From Azotobacter beijerinckii (GTDB taxonomy: Bacteria; Pseudomonadota; Gammaproteobacteria; Pseudomonadales; Pseudomonadaceae): a DNA stretch of 39,954 nt. How positions within the stretch are numbered: the first letter of the stretch is position 1; the number at the start of each line of letters is the position of its first letter. The notes under the pieces were generated by a model that was given only the letters and a program-made list of their open reading frames with translations, made no database searches and had not been told where the DNA came from. The stretch covers positions 1-39,954 of the forward strand of contig NZ_FOFJ01000033.1 in NCBI RefSeq assembly GCF_900110885.1, read 5' to 3'. The translations under genes and the position numbers were made by a program. Shown in pieces: positions 17,007 through 26,060 of this stretch.

Positions 17007-18527
17007 ATGACCGTGATCAAGCAAGACGACCTGATTCAAAGCGTCGCCGACGCCCTTCAGTTCATCTCCTACTACCACCCCGTCGACTTCATCCAGGCCA
17101 TGCACGAGGCCTATCTGCGCGAAGAGTCGCCGGCTGCACGCGACTCCATTGCCCAGATCCTGATCAACTCCCGCATGTGCGCCACCGGTCATCGCCCGAT
17201 CTGCCAGGACACCGGCATCGTCACCGTGTTCGTCAAGGTCGGCATGGACGTCCGCTGGGATGGCGCCACCCTGAGTGTAGACGACATGATCAACGAGGGC
17301 GTGCGCCGCGCCTACAACCTGCCGGAAAACGTCCTGCGCGCCTCGATCCTGGCCGATCCGGCCGGTGCCCGCAAGAACACCAAGGACAACACCCCGGCGG
17401 TCATCCACTACTCCATCGTCCCAGGCGACAAGGTGGAAGTGGACGTCGCCGCCAAGGGCGGCGGCTCCGAGAACAAGTCGAAGATGGGCATGCTCAACCC
17501 GTCCGACTCGATCGTCGACTGGGTGCTGAAGACCGTGCCGGAAATGGGCGCCGGCTGGTGCCCGCCGGGCATGCTCGGCATCGGCATCGGCGGTACCGCC
17601 GAGAAGGCCGCCCTGCTGGCCAAGGAATCCCTCATGGAAGAGATCGACATCCATGAGCTGAAGGCCCGTGGCCCGCAGAACCGCGTGGAAGAGCTGCGCC
17701 TGGAGCTGTTCGAGAAGGTCAACCAGCTGGGCATCGGCGCCCAGGGCCTCGGCGGCCTGACCACCGTCCTCGATGTTAAGATCAAGGACTACCCGACCCA
17801 CGCCGCCTCCCTGCCGGTGTGCATGATCCCCAACTGCGCCGCTACCCGTCACGCCCACTTCGTGCTCGACGGCTCCGGCCCGGCCAGCCTGGAAGCCCCG
17901 AGCCTGGACGCCTACCCGGAAATCGTCTGGGAAGCCGGCCCGAGCGCCCGTCGCGTCAACCTCGACACCGTCACCCCGGAAGAAGTGCAGAGCTGGAAGC
18001 CGGGCGAGACCCTGCTGCTCAACGGCAAGATGCTGACCGGCCGCGACGCCGCGCACAAGCGCATGGTCGACATGCTGAACGCCGGCGAGAAGCTGCCGGT
18101 AGACCTGAAAGGCCGCTTCATCTACTACGTCGGCCCGGTCGATCCGGTGCGCGACGAGGTCGTCGGCCCGGCCGGTCCGACCACCGCGACCCGCATGGAC
18201 AAGTTCACCCGCCAGATCCTCGAAAGCACCGGCCTCTTGGGCATGATCGGCAAGTCCGAGCGCGGCCCGGTTGCCATCAGCGCCATCAAGGACAACAAGG
18301 CCGTGTACCTGATGGCCGTCGGCGGCGCCGCCTACCTGGTCGCCCAGGCGATCAAGGCCTCCAAGACCCTGGCCTTCCCGGAACTGGGCATGGAAGCGAT
18401 CTACGAGTTCGAGGTCAAGGACATGCCGGTCACCGTGGCCGTCGATAGCCAGGGCGAGTCGGTGCACATCACCGGCCCGGCGCTATGGAAGCAGAAGATC
18501 GCCGACTCCCTGGTGAAGCTGAGCTAA
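17007..18527 (+). CDS. fumA: Class I (iron-sulfur) fumarate hydratase
   Basis: Interconverts fumarate and malate in the TCA cycle using an oxygen-labile [4Fe-4S] cluster. The 506-aa length fits class I FumA/FumB. Candidate cluster cysteines sit in HRPICQDTGIV, PNCAATRH and GWCPPGMLGIGIGG. The C-terminal beta domain has the family motif LTGRDAAHKRM and YYVGPVDPVRDEVVGPAGPTTA. The start at 17007 has AAAGGAG 6 nt upstream. A long terminator hairpin follows. The position next to the SadC-like gene matches Pseudomonas. Confidence 0.96.
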   Translation: MTVIKQDDLIQSVADALQFISYYHPVDFIQAMHEAYLREESPAARDSIAQILINSRMCATGHRPICQDTGIVTVFVKVGMDVRWDGATLSVDDMINEGVRRAYNLPENVLRASILADPAGARKNTKDNTPAVIHYSIVPGDKVEVDVAAKGGGSENKSKMGMLNPSDSIVDWVLKTVPEMGAGWCPPGMLGIGIGGTAEKAALLAKESLMEEIDIHELKARGPQNRVEELRLELFEKVNQLGIGAQGLGGLTTVLDVKIKDYPTHAASLPVCMIPNCAATRHAHFVLDGSGPASLEAPSLDAYPEIVWEAGPSARRVNLDTVTPEEVQSWKPGETLLLNGKMLTGRDAAHKRMVDMLNAGEKLPVDLKGRFIYYVGPVDPVRDEVVGPAGPTTATRMDKFTRQILESTGLLGMIGKSERGPVAISAIKDNKAVYLMAVGGAAYLVAQAIKASKTLAFPELGMEAIYEFEVKDMPVTVAVDSQGESVHITGPALWKQKIADSLVKLS

Positions 18528-18564
18528 ACCTGCGCTCCAGGCCCGCCAGCTCGGCGGGCATCTC

Positions 18565-18604
18565 GCAACAGGCCCATGCCCCGCGCATGGGCCTGTTGCT
18601 TTTC
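18565..18604 (+). terminator. Strong rho-independent terminator of the fumarase gene
   Basis: GCAACAGGCCCATGC (18565-18579) pairs perfectly with GCATGGGCCTGTTGC (18585-18599), with a 5-nt loop and a T tract after it. Confidence 0.92.
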
Positions 18605-18672
18605 GGGGTGCGAAGTCCCGCCGCCGTCGCGAAAGCGCTACCATGGCGCCCCGTCTTCGCCCGCCCGTCGCC

Positions 18673-19365
18673 ATGTCCCATTCCGTTTCGCCGATCGGCT
18701 ACCTGCGCTCCTGTTTCAAGGAGAAATTCGCCATTCCGCGCCAGCCGCAACTGGCGCCGGCCGCCCGTGGCGTACTGGAGCTGCTGCCACCCTTCGACCA
18801 GGCGCAGGCCATCGAGGGTCTCGATCAGGTCAGTCATGTCTGGCTGCTGTTTCTCTTCCACCAGGCGCTGGAGGACAAACCGCGCCTCAAGGTCCGCCCT
18901 CCCCGCCTGGGCGGCAACCGCTCCCTCGGCGTGTTCGCCACCCGCTCGACCCACCGGCCGAACGGCATCGGCCAGTCGGTGGTCCGCCTGGAGAAGGCCG
19001 AACCCGGCCGCCTGTGGCTGTCCGGCATCGACCTGCTGGACGGCACGCCGGTGTTCGATATCAAACCCTACGTGCCCTACGCCGACTGCCTCCCGCAGGC
19101 CCGCAACGCCATCGCCGAGGCGCCGCCGCCGCTGATTGCGCTGGAGTGGAGCGAGTCGGCGCTGCAGCAGGCGCAGGCGCATGCCGACCGCCTGGGCGAG
19201 CCGCTGATCGAGCTGATCGAGCAGTGCCTGGCCCAGGACCCACGGCCGGCCTACCAGGTGCCCGAGCCCTCGCGCCGCTACGGGGTGCACTTCTGGGACG
19301 TGGAGGTACGCTGGCACTACCCGCAGCCGGAGCGGATCCGCGTACTGGAAGTGCTGAAGGCCTGA
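18673..19365 (+). CDS. trmO: tRNA-Thr N6-methyladenosine methyltransferase TrmO
   Basis: A 230-aa TsaA/YaeB-type protein. In E. coli this family (TrmO) uses S-adenosylmethionine to methylate t6A37 of tRNA-Thr(GGU). The signature stretch FATRSTHRPNGIGQSVVRL (near residues 90-110), the start SPIGYLRSCFKEKFAIPRQP and DIKPYVPYAD are all present. The ATG at 18673 (MSHSVSPIGY) is preferred to an in-frame ATG at 18643 because the family begins there; its ribosome site is weak. It converges on fpr across a shared terminator. Confidence 0.93.
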   Translation: MSHSVSPIGYLRSCFKEKFAIPRQPQLAPAARGVLELLPPFDQAQAIEGLDQVSHVWLLFLFHQALEDKPRLKVRPPRLGGNRSLGVFATRSTHRPNGIGQSVVRLEKAEPGRLWLSGIDLLDGTPVFDIKPYVPYADCLPQARNAIAEAPPPLIALEWSESALQQAQAHADRLGEPLIELIEQCLAQDPRPAYQVPEPSRRYGVHFWDVEVRWHYPQPERIRVLEVLKA

Positions 19366-19381
19366 GAGCGCCCGAAAACGA

Positions 19382-19406
19382 CGAAGCCCGGACGGGCCGG
19401 GCTTCG
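19382..19406. terminator. Hairpin between convergent trmO and fpr
   Basis: CGAAGCCCG (19382-19390) pairs with CGGGCTTCG (19398-19406). T runs are weak, but the position between two stop codons supports a shared terminator. Confidence 0.65.
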
Positions 19407-19425
19407 CAGAGTACGGGAGAGCGCC

Positions 19426-20202
19426 CTACTTCTCGACGAAGGCGCGCTCGATCAGGTAGTCGCCCGGCTCGCCCATGCGCGGGGATATCTTCAGGCCGAA
19501 GCTGTTCAGCACGTCGCAGCTCTCGTCGAGCATGCTCGGGCTGCCGCAGATCATCGCGCGGTCGTCCTGGGGATTGAGCGGCGGCAGGCCGATATCCTCG
19601 AACAGCTTGCCGTTGCGCATCAGGTCGGTGAGACGCCCCTGGTTGCGGTAGGGCTCGCGGGTGACCGTGGGGTAGTAGATCAGCTTCTCCCTCACCGCAT
19701 CGCCGAAGTACTCGTTCTGCGCCAGGTGCTCGGTGATGAACTCCTGGTAGGCCAGCTCGCTGACCTGGCGCACGCCGTGGATCAGCACGACCTTCTCGAA
19801 GCGCTCGTAGACCTCCGGGTCCTGGATCAGGCTCACGAAGGGCGCGAGGCCGGTACCGGTGCTGAGCATGTAGAGGTGCTTGCCGGGCAGCAGGTCGCCG
19901 GTCACCAGGGTGCCGGTGGGCTTGCGGCTGACCATCAACTGGTCGCCTTCCTTCAGGTGCTGCAGCCGCGAGGTGAGCGGACCGTTCTGCACCTTGATGC
20001 TGAAGAACTCGAGGTGTTCCTCGTAGTTCGGGCTGGCAATGCTGTAAGCCCGCATAAGGGGGCGCCCATCGACCTCCAGACCGATCATCACGAACTGACC
20101 ATTCTCGAAACGCAGGCCGGGGTTGCGGGTGGTCTTGAAACTGAACAGGGTATCGTTCCAGTGGTGGACACTGAGGACACGCTCTACGTTCAGGTTGCTC
20201 AT
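19426..20202 (-). CDS. fpr: Ferredoxin/flavodoxin-NADP+ reductase Fpr
   Basis: A 258-aa FAD enzyme that moves electrons between NADPH and ferredoxin or flavodoxin. The FAD motif RAYSIAS and the NADP-binding loop STGTGLAPF are clear. The C-terminus ends in AFVEK, the short tail of the Azotobacter/Pseudomonas subclass. From memory, the protein matches the A. vinelandii FPR in length and almost residue for residue, with a few substitutions. The start at 20202 (MSNLNVERV) follows GAAGGAG by 6 nt. It is divergent from finR, its usual oxidative-stress activator in Pseudomonas. Confidence 0.97.
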   Translation of the reverse strand: MSNLNVERVLSVHHWNDTLFSFKTTRNPGLRFENGQFVMIGLEVDGRPLMRAYSIASPNYEEHLEFFSIKVQNGPLTSRLQHLKEGDQLMVSRKPTGTLVTGDLLPGKHLYMLSTGTGLAPFVSLIQDPEVYERFEKVVLIHGVRQVSELAYQEFITEHLAQNEYFGDAVREKLIYYPTVTREPYRNQGRLTDLMRNGKLFEDIGLPPLNPQDDRAMICGSPSMLDESCDVLNSFGLKISPRMGEPGDYLIERAFVEK

Positions 20203-20285
20203 TCGGGGCTCCTTCGAGGGGATGGCGCTGCCTTGCGGCACGATTGCCGCCAATTCTAGAAGGCGCCAAACTATCTGTTAAGCAA

Positions 20286-20305
20286 ATTATCAAGATATAG
20301 ATAAT
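20286..20305. promoter_or_regulatory. Candidate FinR operator in the fpr/finR gap
   Basis: ATTATC (20286-20291) and GATAAT (20300-20305) form an inverted repeat around 8 bp within a very AT-rich divergent gap, 14 bp before finR and 84 bp before fpr. Such a dyad suits a LysR regulator. That FinR binds this site is inference. Confidence 0.5.
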
Positions 20306-20318
20306 CGGTTATATAGAT

Positions 20319-21245
20319 ATGCGATTCACCCTTCGCCAGCTCGAAGTCTTCGCCGCCGTGGCCCGCCTGGAAAGCGTCACCCGCGCCGCCGAATTCCTCG
20401 CCCTTTCCCAGTCCGCGGCCAGCACCTCGCTGACCGAGCTGGAACGCCAGTCCGACTGCCAGCTCTTCGATCGCGTCGGCAAGCGCCTCCGGCTCAATGC
20501 CCTGGGTCGGCAACTGCTGCCCCAGGCCATGGCGCTGCTCAACCAGGCACGGGAAATCGAGGATCTGCTCGACGGCAAGGAAGGCTTCGGCTCGCTGGCC
20601 GTCGGCGCCACGCTGACCGTGGGCAACTATCTGGCGACCCTGCTGATCGGCGCCTTCATGCAGCGCCACCCGCAGTCGCGGGTCCGACTGCATGTGCAGA
20701 ACACCGTGCACATCGTCCAGCAGGTGGCCAACCACGAGCTGGATCTCGGCCTGATCGAAGGCTGCTGCCAGCATCCCGACGTGGAGTTGCAGCCCTGGGT
20801 GGAAGACGAGCTGGTGGTGTTCTGCGCCCCGCAGCACCCCCTGGCGCAACGCGGCCGGGCGAGCCTGGACGAGCTCGCCGGCGAGGCCTGGATCCTTCGC
20901 GAACAAGGCTCGGGCACCCGTCTGACCTTCGATCAGGCCATGCGCCATCATCGTCCGGCGCTGAACATCCGCCTGGAGCTGGAACATACCGAGGCGATCA
21001 AGCGGGCGGTCGAGTCCAGCCTGGGCATCGGCTGCATCTCCCGCCTGGCCCTGCGCGATGCCTTCCGGCGCGGCAGCCTGGTGCCGGTGGAAACCCCGGA
21101 GCTAGACCTGAAGCGGCAGTTCTGCTTCCTCTGGCACAAGCAGAAGCTGCATACCGCGGCCATGCGCGAATTCCTCGAACAATGCCGGGCGCTGACCGCC
21201 GGAGTGCAGCGCAGCGACGAGATCGTCCTGCCGCCGATCGCCTAG
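20319..21245 (+). CDS. finR: LysR-family regulator FinR
   Basis: A 308-aa LysR regulator. The N-terminal helix-turn-helix (MRFTLRQLEVFAAVARLESVTRAA, then LSQSAASTSLTELERQ) is followed by an effector-binding domain. It is divergent from fpr, which in Pseudomonas is activated by FinR under superoxide stress, so FinR is the natural call. The effector domain carries a Cys pair (EGCCQHP, about residues 148-149) that might be redox relevant; that idea is speculative. It is convergent with the erdR-like gene, 18 bp away. Confidence 0.9.
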   Translation: MRFTLRQLEVFAAVARLESVTRAAEFLALSQSAASTSLTELERQSDCQLFDRVGKRLRLNALGRQLLPQAMALLNQAREIEDLLDGKEGFGSLAVGATLTVGNYLATLLIGAFMQRHPQSRVRLHVQNTVHIVQQVANHELDLGLIEGCCQHPDVELQPWVEDELVVFCAPQHPLAQRGRASLDELAGEAWILREQGSGTRLTFDQAMRHHRPALNIRLELEHTEAIKRAVESSLGIGCISRLALRDAFRRGSLVPVETPELDLKRQFCFLWHKQKLHTAAMREFLEQCRALTAGVQRSDEIVLPPIA

Positions 21246-21263
21246 CGGCCGCGCCGGGAGCGG

Positions 21264-21911
21264 TCAGGCCGGCAGCGACTCCAGCTGCTGCAGCAGCAGG
21301 GCCGCCTGGGTGCGGGTGCGTACCCCGAGCTTGCGGAAGATCGCCGTCACATGGGCCTTGACGGTCGCCTCGGAGACGCTCAGCTCGTAGGCGATCTGCT
21401 TGTTCAGCAGGCCGTCGCAGACCATGCTGAGCACCCGGAACTGCTGCGGCGTCAGGCTGGCGAGGCCGGCGCTGGCGGCCTTCGCCTCGGCGGAGACGCT
21501 GACCGTTTCCTGGATCTGCGGCGGCCACCACTCGTCGCCGTCGAGCACCGCGCGCACTGCCTGCTGCAGGGTCTCCAGGGAACTGGACTTGGGAATGAAG
21601 CCGGTCGCGCCGAACTCGCGGGCCCGCGTCACCACCGCGGCATCCTCCTGGGCGGAGATCATCACCACCGGAATCTGCGGATACTGCCCGCGCAACAGGA
21701 CCAGCCCGGAAAAACCGTGGGCACCGGGCATGTTGAGATCGAGCAGGACCAGGTCCCAGTCCGCCTTCTCCTCCAGGCGGGCCTCCAGCGCAGCGATGCT
21801 GTCCGCCTCGACCAACCGCACCACGGGGCCCAGCCCGAGGGTCAGCGCCTGCTGCAAGGCACTGCGGAACAGCGGATGGTCATCGGCGATCAGGATTTCA
21901 TAAGAAAGCAT
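21264..21911 (-). CDS. erdR: LuxR-type response regulator, ErdR-like
   Basis: A 215-aa response regulator with a receiver domain (ILIADDHPLF acidic pocket, LVLLDLNMPG phospho-acceptor Asp, VMISAQ, FIPKSS with the conserved Lys). A NarL/LuxR helix-turn-helix output domain follows (LTPQQFRVLSMVCDGLLNKQIAYELSVSE). The name follows its place beside finR/fpr, as for ErdR/CrbR in Pseudomonas, which controls acetyl-CoA synthetase and alcohol or acetate use with the MxtR/CrbS sensor. No sensor kinase is adjacent, consistent with an orphan layout. The start at 21911 (MLSYEILIADD) is preferred to the longer reading. Confidence 0.88.
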   Translation of the reverse strand: MLSYEILIADDHPLFRSALQQALTLGLGPVVRLVEADSIAALEARLEEKADWDLVLLDLNMPGAHGFSGLVLLRGQYPQIPVVMISAQEDAAVVTRAREFGATGFIPKSSSLETLQQAVRAVLDGDEWWPPQIQETVSVSAEAKAASAGLASLTPQQFRVLSMVCDGLLNKQIAYELSVSEATVKAHVTAIFRKLGVRTRTQAALLLQQLESLPA

Positions 21912-22104
21912 TGGCGGATCCCGTTTCTTGTCGTGAAGACCTGATACGACAGCGAGCCAGGGCAGGACGAGCAACCTGCCCGCGGCTCCACACCCGCAGA
22001 ACGGGCGTGGCCGGTCATTCAGGCGGAAAATTGCAGTTTACGCGCTTTTCCGGCAGGACGGGGCCGCTTCGCTTGCCCGGCCGGCAGCCCGCCGATGAGC
22101 CGCG

Positions 22105-22815
22105 TCAAAGGAAGGCCCGCAGGCGCCGGTGCACCGCATCGCCGAGGTCCACGGGAAAACTCCGCTTGGCCGCCAGGTAGTGCCCGGTGAACACATCCAG
22201 ATAGGCGGCCAGCGCCTCGCCGGCGCGCCGGTCGCCGGCCAGCTCCAGACAGAGCGCGGCGACCTCCGCGGTACACAGGTGATCGTCGCGCTTCGAGCGG
22301 CGCAGACGATAGCGCGACAGCTGCTCCGGCTGCAGGCCGAGCACCGGCAGGTCGTCGAGATAGGGACTCTTGCGGAACATCTTGCGCGCCTCGGTCCAGG
22401 TAGCGTCGAGGAGGATGAACAACGGCCGCCGGCCCGCCTCCCGGCGCACCTCGCCGACCACCCGCTGCGGCGCCGCGTACTCGCCGGGGAACACCACATA
22501 GGGCTGCCACTGCGGATCGCCGAGCAGCGCCGGCAGACGCGCATCCACCTCGGTACGCGACCAGCCGAAGGCAGCGGTATCGGCCACCACGTCGGCGATC
22601 AGCCAGCCGGTATTGCTCGGCTTGAGCGGTTCGATGTCGTGCATCAGCAGGCAGATGCCGGACTCGGCAGCGACCCGTGGGCGCCAGGCGCACAGGCAAT
22701 GGCTGACCGGCACCCGGCAGGCCGGGCAACGCGGCATCCTCGAGCCGCGTGCCAGAAAGGGTTTCAGGCTGCGCGCCAAGCGCTCCTCGCGCAGGCGGGA
22801 CACGGCATGGCTCAC
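22105..22815 (-). CDS. DTW-domain tRNA-uridine aminocarboxypropyltransferase (TapT-like)
   Basis: A DTW-domain protein of about 236 aa. Members (TapT/TuaA) attach the 3-amino-3-carboxypropyl group of S-adenosylmethionine to uridine in tRNA. The DTW motif is visible as LDATWTEARKM (about residues 134-144), and a zinc-type cysteine set lies near the N-terminus (CPACRVPVSHCLC). The family normally begins SHAVSRLR, so the GTG at 22815 is chosen. Upstream in-frame GTG codons (up to 22860) are possible and none has a clear ribosome site. The 193 bp between this gene and the erdR-like gene hold an inverted repeat CGGAAAA/TTTTCCG (22024-22052) of unknown role. Confidence 0.88.
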   Translation of the reverse strand: MSHAVSRLREERLARSLKPFLARGSRMPRCPACRVPVSHCLCAWRPRVAAESGICLLMHDIEPLKPSNTGWLIADVVADTAAFGWSRTEVDARLPALLGDPQWQPYVVFPGEYAAPQRVVGEVRREAGRRPLFILLDATWTEARKMFRKSPYLDDLPVLGLQPEQLSRYRLRRSKRDDHLCTAEVAALCLELAGDRRAGEALAAYLDVFTGHYLAAKRSFPVDLGDAVHRRLRAFL

Positions 22816-22942
22816 GGGGATGGCACAAGGGTCACGGGGGATCGGCACAGTCGTCGGCACAGGCAGGAGTCGGGGGCGGCAGTCTAGGGCCTCGCAGAAC
22901 GTTCGGGCAAACCCGGCCTGCCGGGCGGGCGGGACGGCAAGA

Positions 22943-22970
22943 TTGTCGCCGCCGCCAACCTACCTATAAT
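22943..22970 (+). promoter_or_regulatory. Promoter of the secreted QSregVF-type gene
   Basis: TTGTCG (22943-22948), a 16-bp spacer and a perfect TATAAT (22965-22970), 63 bp before the ATG. Confidence 0.6.
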
Positions 22971-23033
22971 GCGACGCCTCGACTGCCGGAATATCGGCCC
23001 GGATCGCCGGCAACCCACCTTCAGGAGATTCCC

Positions 23034-23432
23034 ATGTTGCGACCGACTGCCCTTGCCCTCTGCCTCCTTCTGCCGACGACCGCCCTGGCCGCCTCCCTGA
23101 AGGATTTCGAGCTGACCAGGATGCTGGAGAAGGTGGCCAAGGAAAGCAGCGTAGGCACGCCGCGGGCGATCAACGAGGACATCCTCGACCAAGGCTACAC
23201 CGTGGACGGCAACGAGTTGATCAACCACCTCAGCGTGCGCTCCTCGCACGCCCGGCAGATGCGTGCCCATCCCGATGCCGTGCGTACCCAGCTGCTGGGC
23301 AGCGTGTGCAGCAACCGGGGCTTTCGCCAACTGCTCGCCAAGGGCGCGGTGCTGCGTTACCAGTTCAGCGAATACCAGAGCAACCGTCCGGTGACCAGCG
23401 AGCGCTACAACGCCGCCGACTGCAACCTGTAA
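23034..23432 (+). CDS. Secreted quorum-sensing-regulated virulence factor family protein
   Basis: A 132-aa exported protein. A signal peptide (LRPTALALCLLLPTTALAA, cleavage near residue 20) precedes a small domain matching the Pseudomonas family PF13652 (PA3611-like): KDFELTRMLEKVAKESSVGTPRAINEDILDQGYTVDGNELINHLSVRSSHA. Two cysteines (VCSNRGF and the C-terminal CNL) may form a disulfide in the periplasm. An AGGAG ribosome site precedes the ATG at 23034 and a good promoter lies upstream. Its function is unknown. The location near recA matches PA3611 order from memory. Confidence 0.85.
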   Translation: MLRPTALALCLLLPTTALAASLKDFELTRMLEKVAKESSVGTPRAINEDILDQGYTVDGNELINHLSVRSSHARQMRAHPDAVRTQLLGSVCSNRGFRQLLAKGAVLRYQFSEYQSNRPVTSERYNAADCNL

Positions 23433-23463
23433 GCGGCGCAGCCGGCGACGCGCCGGGCATCGC

Positions 23464-25884
23464 TCAGGCGCGGGCGCGCAACAGCGCCGGATCGCCCCGG
23501 CCGGCGAGAACCTCGGCCTCCTCCCGGGTGAGCAGCGCGCCGACCGGCACCTCCAGCAGCGTGGCGCAGGCCTCCAGGACATGGGCCCAACTGGCGCGAT
23601 TGGCGAACAGCATGCCGGCCTCGTCGAGGGTGCCGCCGGCATTGCGGTAGCCGAGCGCCAGCGCGCGGCGCGCATCCGGCAGGATCGGCCAGAGATGCCC
23701 GCGGGCGACCTCCGGGCGCATGTGGGTCAGCAGCACGCGCCGCCCGTGGCTGTCCGGGAACAGCCGGGCAATCAGTTCGCCATCGGCCAGCGCCGCCGCT
23801 TCCCAGCGGTCGCGCGACGCGCGAAAGCGTCCCGGCTCCTGCAGGTAGACCAGCCGATAGGCCTGGCCAGCCGCCCCCAGGCGCTCGGCCGCGCGGCACA
23901 TCTCCGCCAACTGGTAGCTGCCGTTGGCGATCAGCAGCAGCGGCTCGGCACCGGCCTGCTCCTCGACGATCAGCGCGCCCTCGCGGGCCAGTTGCTCGGC
24001 CTGCAAACGATCGAAGAGCACCGGGCGCTCGTGCTTGGGCACCACCAGGCAGGCCAGTTGCCCGCGCGTTTCGTAGAGGGACGGCAGCAGGGCCAGCAGG
24101 CTGTTGTGATCGGCCGGAAAGACCACCCGCAGCATGTCGCCCATCTCGCCGAGCAGCACCTCGGCGAAGGTGGTGTCCTGGTGCGACTGCTGGTTCTTGC
24201 CGCTCTCCCAGGTGTGCGAGGTAGCCACCAGCGGCCAGCCCAGCCAACCGGCCGGGCGGCCGGCCTCCTTCTGCTGACGGGCGAAGATCAGGCTCTGGCG
24301 CACCGCGCCGAGCATCTTCACGCAGAAGGCCTCGTAGCTGGCCACCAGGTTGAGCCCGCCCTGATTGCCCAGGCAAGCGGACACCACCGCCTCCTCGTTC
24401 AGCGCGGTGACGACCTTGCCGTCGAGCGCCTCCAGCTCGGTCTCGGGTTGGCAGACGCGATGCTTGAGCGCCTTGAGCACACCGCCCAGGCGGTTGCTGG
24501 CCAGCTCGTCCGGGTTGCCGACCCGCGGGCGCAGCCCCGGATTGGCCTGCACCAGGTCGACGAAGAAATGGTCCAGCGCGGCCATCGGCGAACTCTGTTC
24601 GCCCGCCTTGCGGTAGTGCAACGCGGGTATCGCCGGCGCCGCCGGGGAGCGCACGGCCAGCGGATTGTCGCGCGCCAGCGGACGCCCCTGACGCGCCGCA
24701 GCGAACCGCGCGCAGGCGGCAGAAAGCTCCTGCGGCGCCACCCACAGCGCCGCCGCATGGCGGTTGAACAGCTCCCGCGAATCGGCGTCGTGCTGCGGGC
24801 AGCCCGGCAACGGCAGGTTGTGCGCGGCATCGCTGCCGGCGCCGTAGAAACCGAAGCCCTTCACCGTCTCGGCGATGCCGTAGGGAATCGGTAGCGGGTA
24901 GCGCAGGATGCCCCGCTCCAGCTCCTCCACCCGCCGTCCCAGGCGCTGCTGCATTTCCCAGAGGGTGCAGGCGAAAGCCGCCGGATCGCGGCCGTCGAAG
25001 CCGATCGGATCGAAGCCGCAGCGGCGCAGGTGCAGGCGAAAACCCTCCAGGCCCTCATGGCTGCCCAGTTCGGTGCGCTGCTCGATGCGCCGGCCATTGG
25101 CGATCATCACCGGCAGCGCCACGCCGCAGTCCCCGGCGCGCCACCAGCGCGGCATCCAGTCGCTGCCGCGCTGCTCCTCGGCGGCACCGTCGGAGAGGAA
25201 GGCCACCAGAGTCTCTCCCGGCAGCGGCAGATGCGCGTACTGCAACTCGGCAAAGCCCAGGTAGCCGCCCTCGGCGATCCCGCCGGCGGTGTAGGCGTTG
25301 ACGTGACTGCCCAGCGGCGCGGCCGGACGGCCGTCGGCGGCCTGCCGGTAGCCGTAGAAGTCCTGCACCAGGCGACTCATGCCGGCCTCGTCGCAGGGAT
25401 AGGCGCGGGCCTGCTCGGGCAACTGGTTGCCGGTCAGCAGATTGAGCGCATCGATGGCCGCCACGCAGTGCCCCTGGCCCATCAGCCAGCCGCGGTTCTC
25501 GCCGCTCAGGAGGTTCAGGGCAAGGTAGCCGGCGTAGGCCGGCACCATGTTCAACGCACCGCCGGTGTGACCTTCCGGGCTGGTCTTGAAGTCTTCGGCC
25601 GCAAGCGGCGCGCCGTCCAGGCGCACGCACCGGGCGTAGGTCATGTGCACCACCAGCCAGAGCCCCGCGGCGGTCAGCCGGTCGAGCGCGTGCAGCAGGC
25701 GGTAGACGCCGGCCACATCGGGCTGCAGGCCGGCCTGAACCAACTGGTGGGCCAGGCGGAACACCCCGGCCTGGGTCTCGGCGGCATGCTGCAGGAGGCC
25801 ATAGCCCTGGCGCCACTGGGCAAAGGAAGGCTCGACCCGGGCGTGCTCGTCCAGCTCGGCGAGGGGCGGCAGAATCTGATGCAT
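23464..25884 (-). CDS. Divergent phosphoketolase-family enzyme
   Basis: An 806-aa thiamine-diphosphate enzyme related to xylulose/fructose-6-phosphate phosphoketolase, which would make acetyl phosphate from sugar phosphates. It diverges from textbook enzymes: the TPP motif reads LSDGAAEEQRGSDW followed by ALPVMIANG (canonical GDG replaced by SDG), and EGGYLGF stands in for EGGELGY. GQGHCVAAIDALNLLTGN and the late ESGKNQQSHQDTTFAE stretch (canonical NGFSHQDPG-like region) retain family character. Some databases label such proteins xylulose 5-phosphate 3-epimerase; activity is uncertain. The start at 25884 has GGAG 6 nt upstream; the ATG at 25896 is an alternative. It is divergent from the metallo-hydrolase gene. 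Confidence 0.75.
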   Translation of the reverse strand: MHQILPPLAELDEHARVEPSFAQWRQGYGLLQHAAETQAGVFRLAHQLVQAGLQPDVAGVYRLLHALDRLTAAGLWLVVHMTYARCVRLDGAPLAAEDFKTSPEGHTGGALNMVPAYAGYLALNLLSGENRGWLMGQGHCVAAIDALNLLTGNQLPEQARAYPCDEAGMSRLVQDFYGYRQAADGRPAAPLGSHVNAYTAGGIAEGGYLGFAELQYAHLPLPGETLVAFLSDGAAEEQRGSDWMPRWWRAGDCGVALPVMIANGRRIEQRTELGSHEGLEGFRLHLRRCGFDPIGFDGRDPAAFACTLWEMQQRLGRRVEELERGILRYPLPIPYGIAETVKGFGFYGAGSDAAHNLPLPGCPQHDADSRELFNRHAAALWVAPQELSAACARFAAARQGRPLARDNPLAVRSPAAPAIPALHYRKAGEQSSPMAALDHFFVDLVQANPGLRPRVGNPDELASNRLGGVLKALKHRVCQPETELEALDGKVVTALNEEAVVSACLGNQGGLNLVASYEAFCVKMLGAVRQSLIFARQQKEAGRPAGWLGWPLVATSHTWESGKNQQSHQDTTFAEVLLGEMGDMLRVVFPADHNSLLALLPSLYETRGQLACLVVPKHERPVLFDRLQAEQLAREGALIVEEQAGAEPLLLIANGSYQLAEMCRAAERLGAAGQAYRLVYLQEPGRFRASRDRWEAAALADGELIARLFPDSHGRRVLLTHMRPEVARGHLWPILPDARRALALGYRNAGGTLDEAGMLFANRASWAHVLEACATLLEVPVGALLTREEAEVLAGRGDPALLRARA

Positions 25885-26060
25885 CGCGGGCTCCATCGTG
25901 AATATCCATTCCAGTCTATGCCATCTTCCCCGGCGCCACCGGGGGCGCGGCCAGCTGCATGCCGGGCCGCGCGGCCTGGGTCTATGCTGAGCCATATCGG
26001 AGCAGGCCAGCGGCCATCGCCGGCAACCGGCCCGCCTCTTCCGCAGTCGAGGAAATAATC

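Noticed and set aside
25885..26060. Anr/FNR box between the phosphoketolase-like and metallo-hydrolase genes
   Set aside because: Looked for TTGAT-N4-ATCAA in the divergent gap and found none, so oxygen control cannot be claimed.
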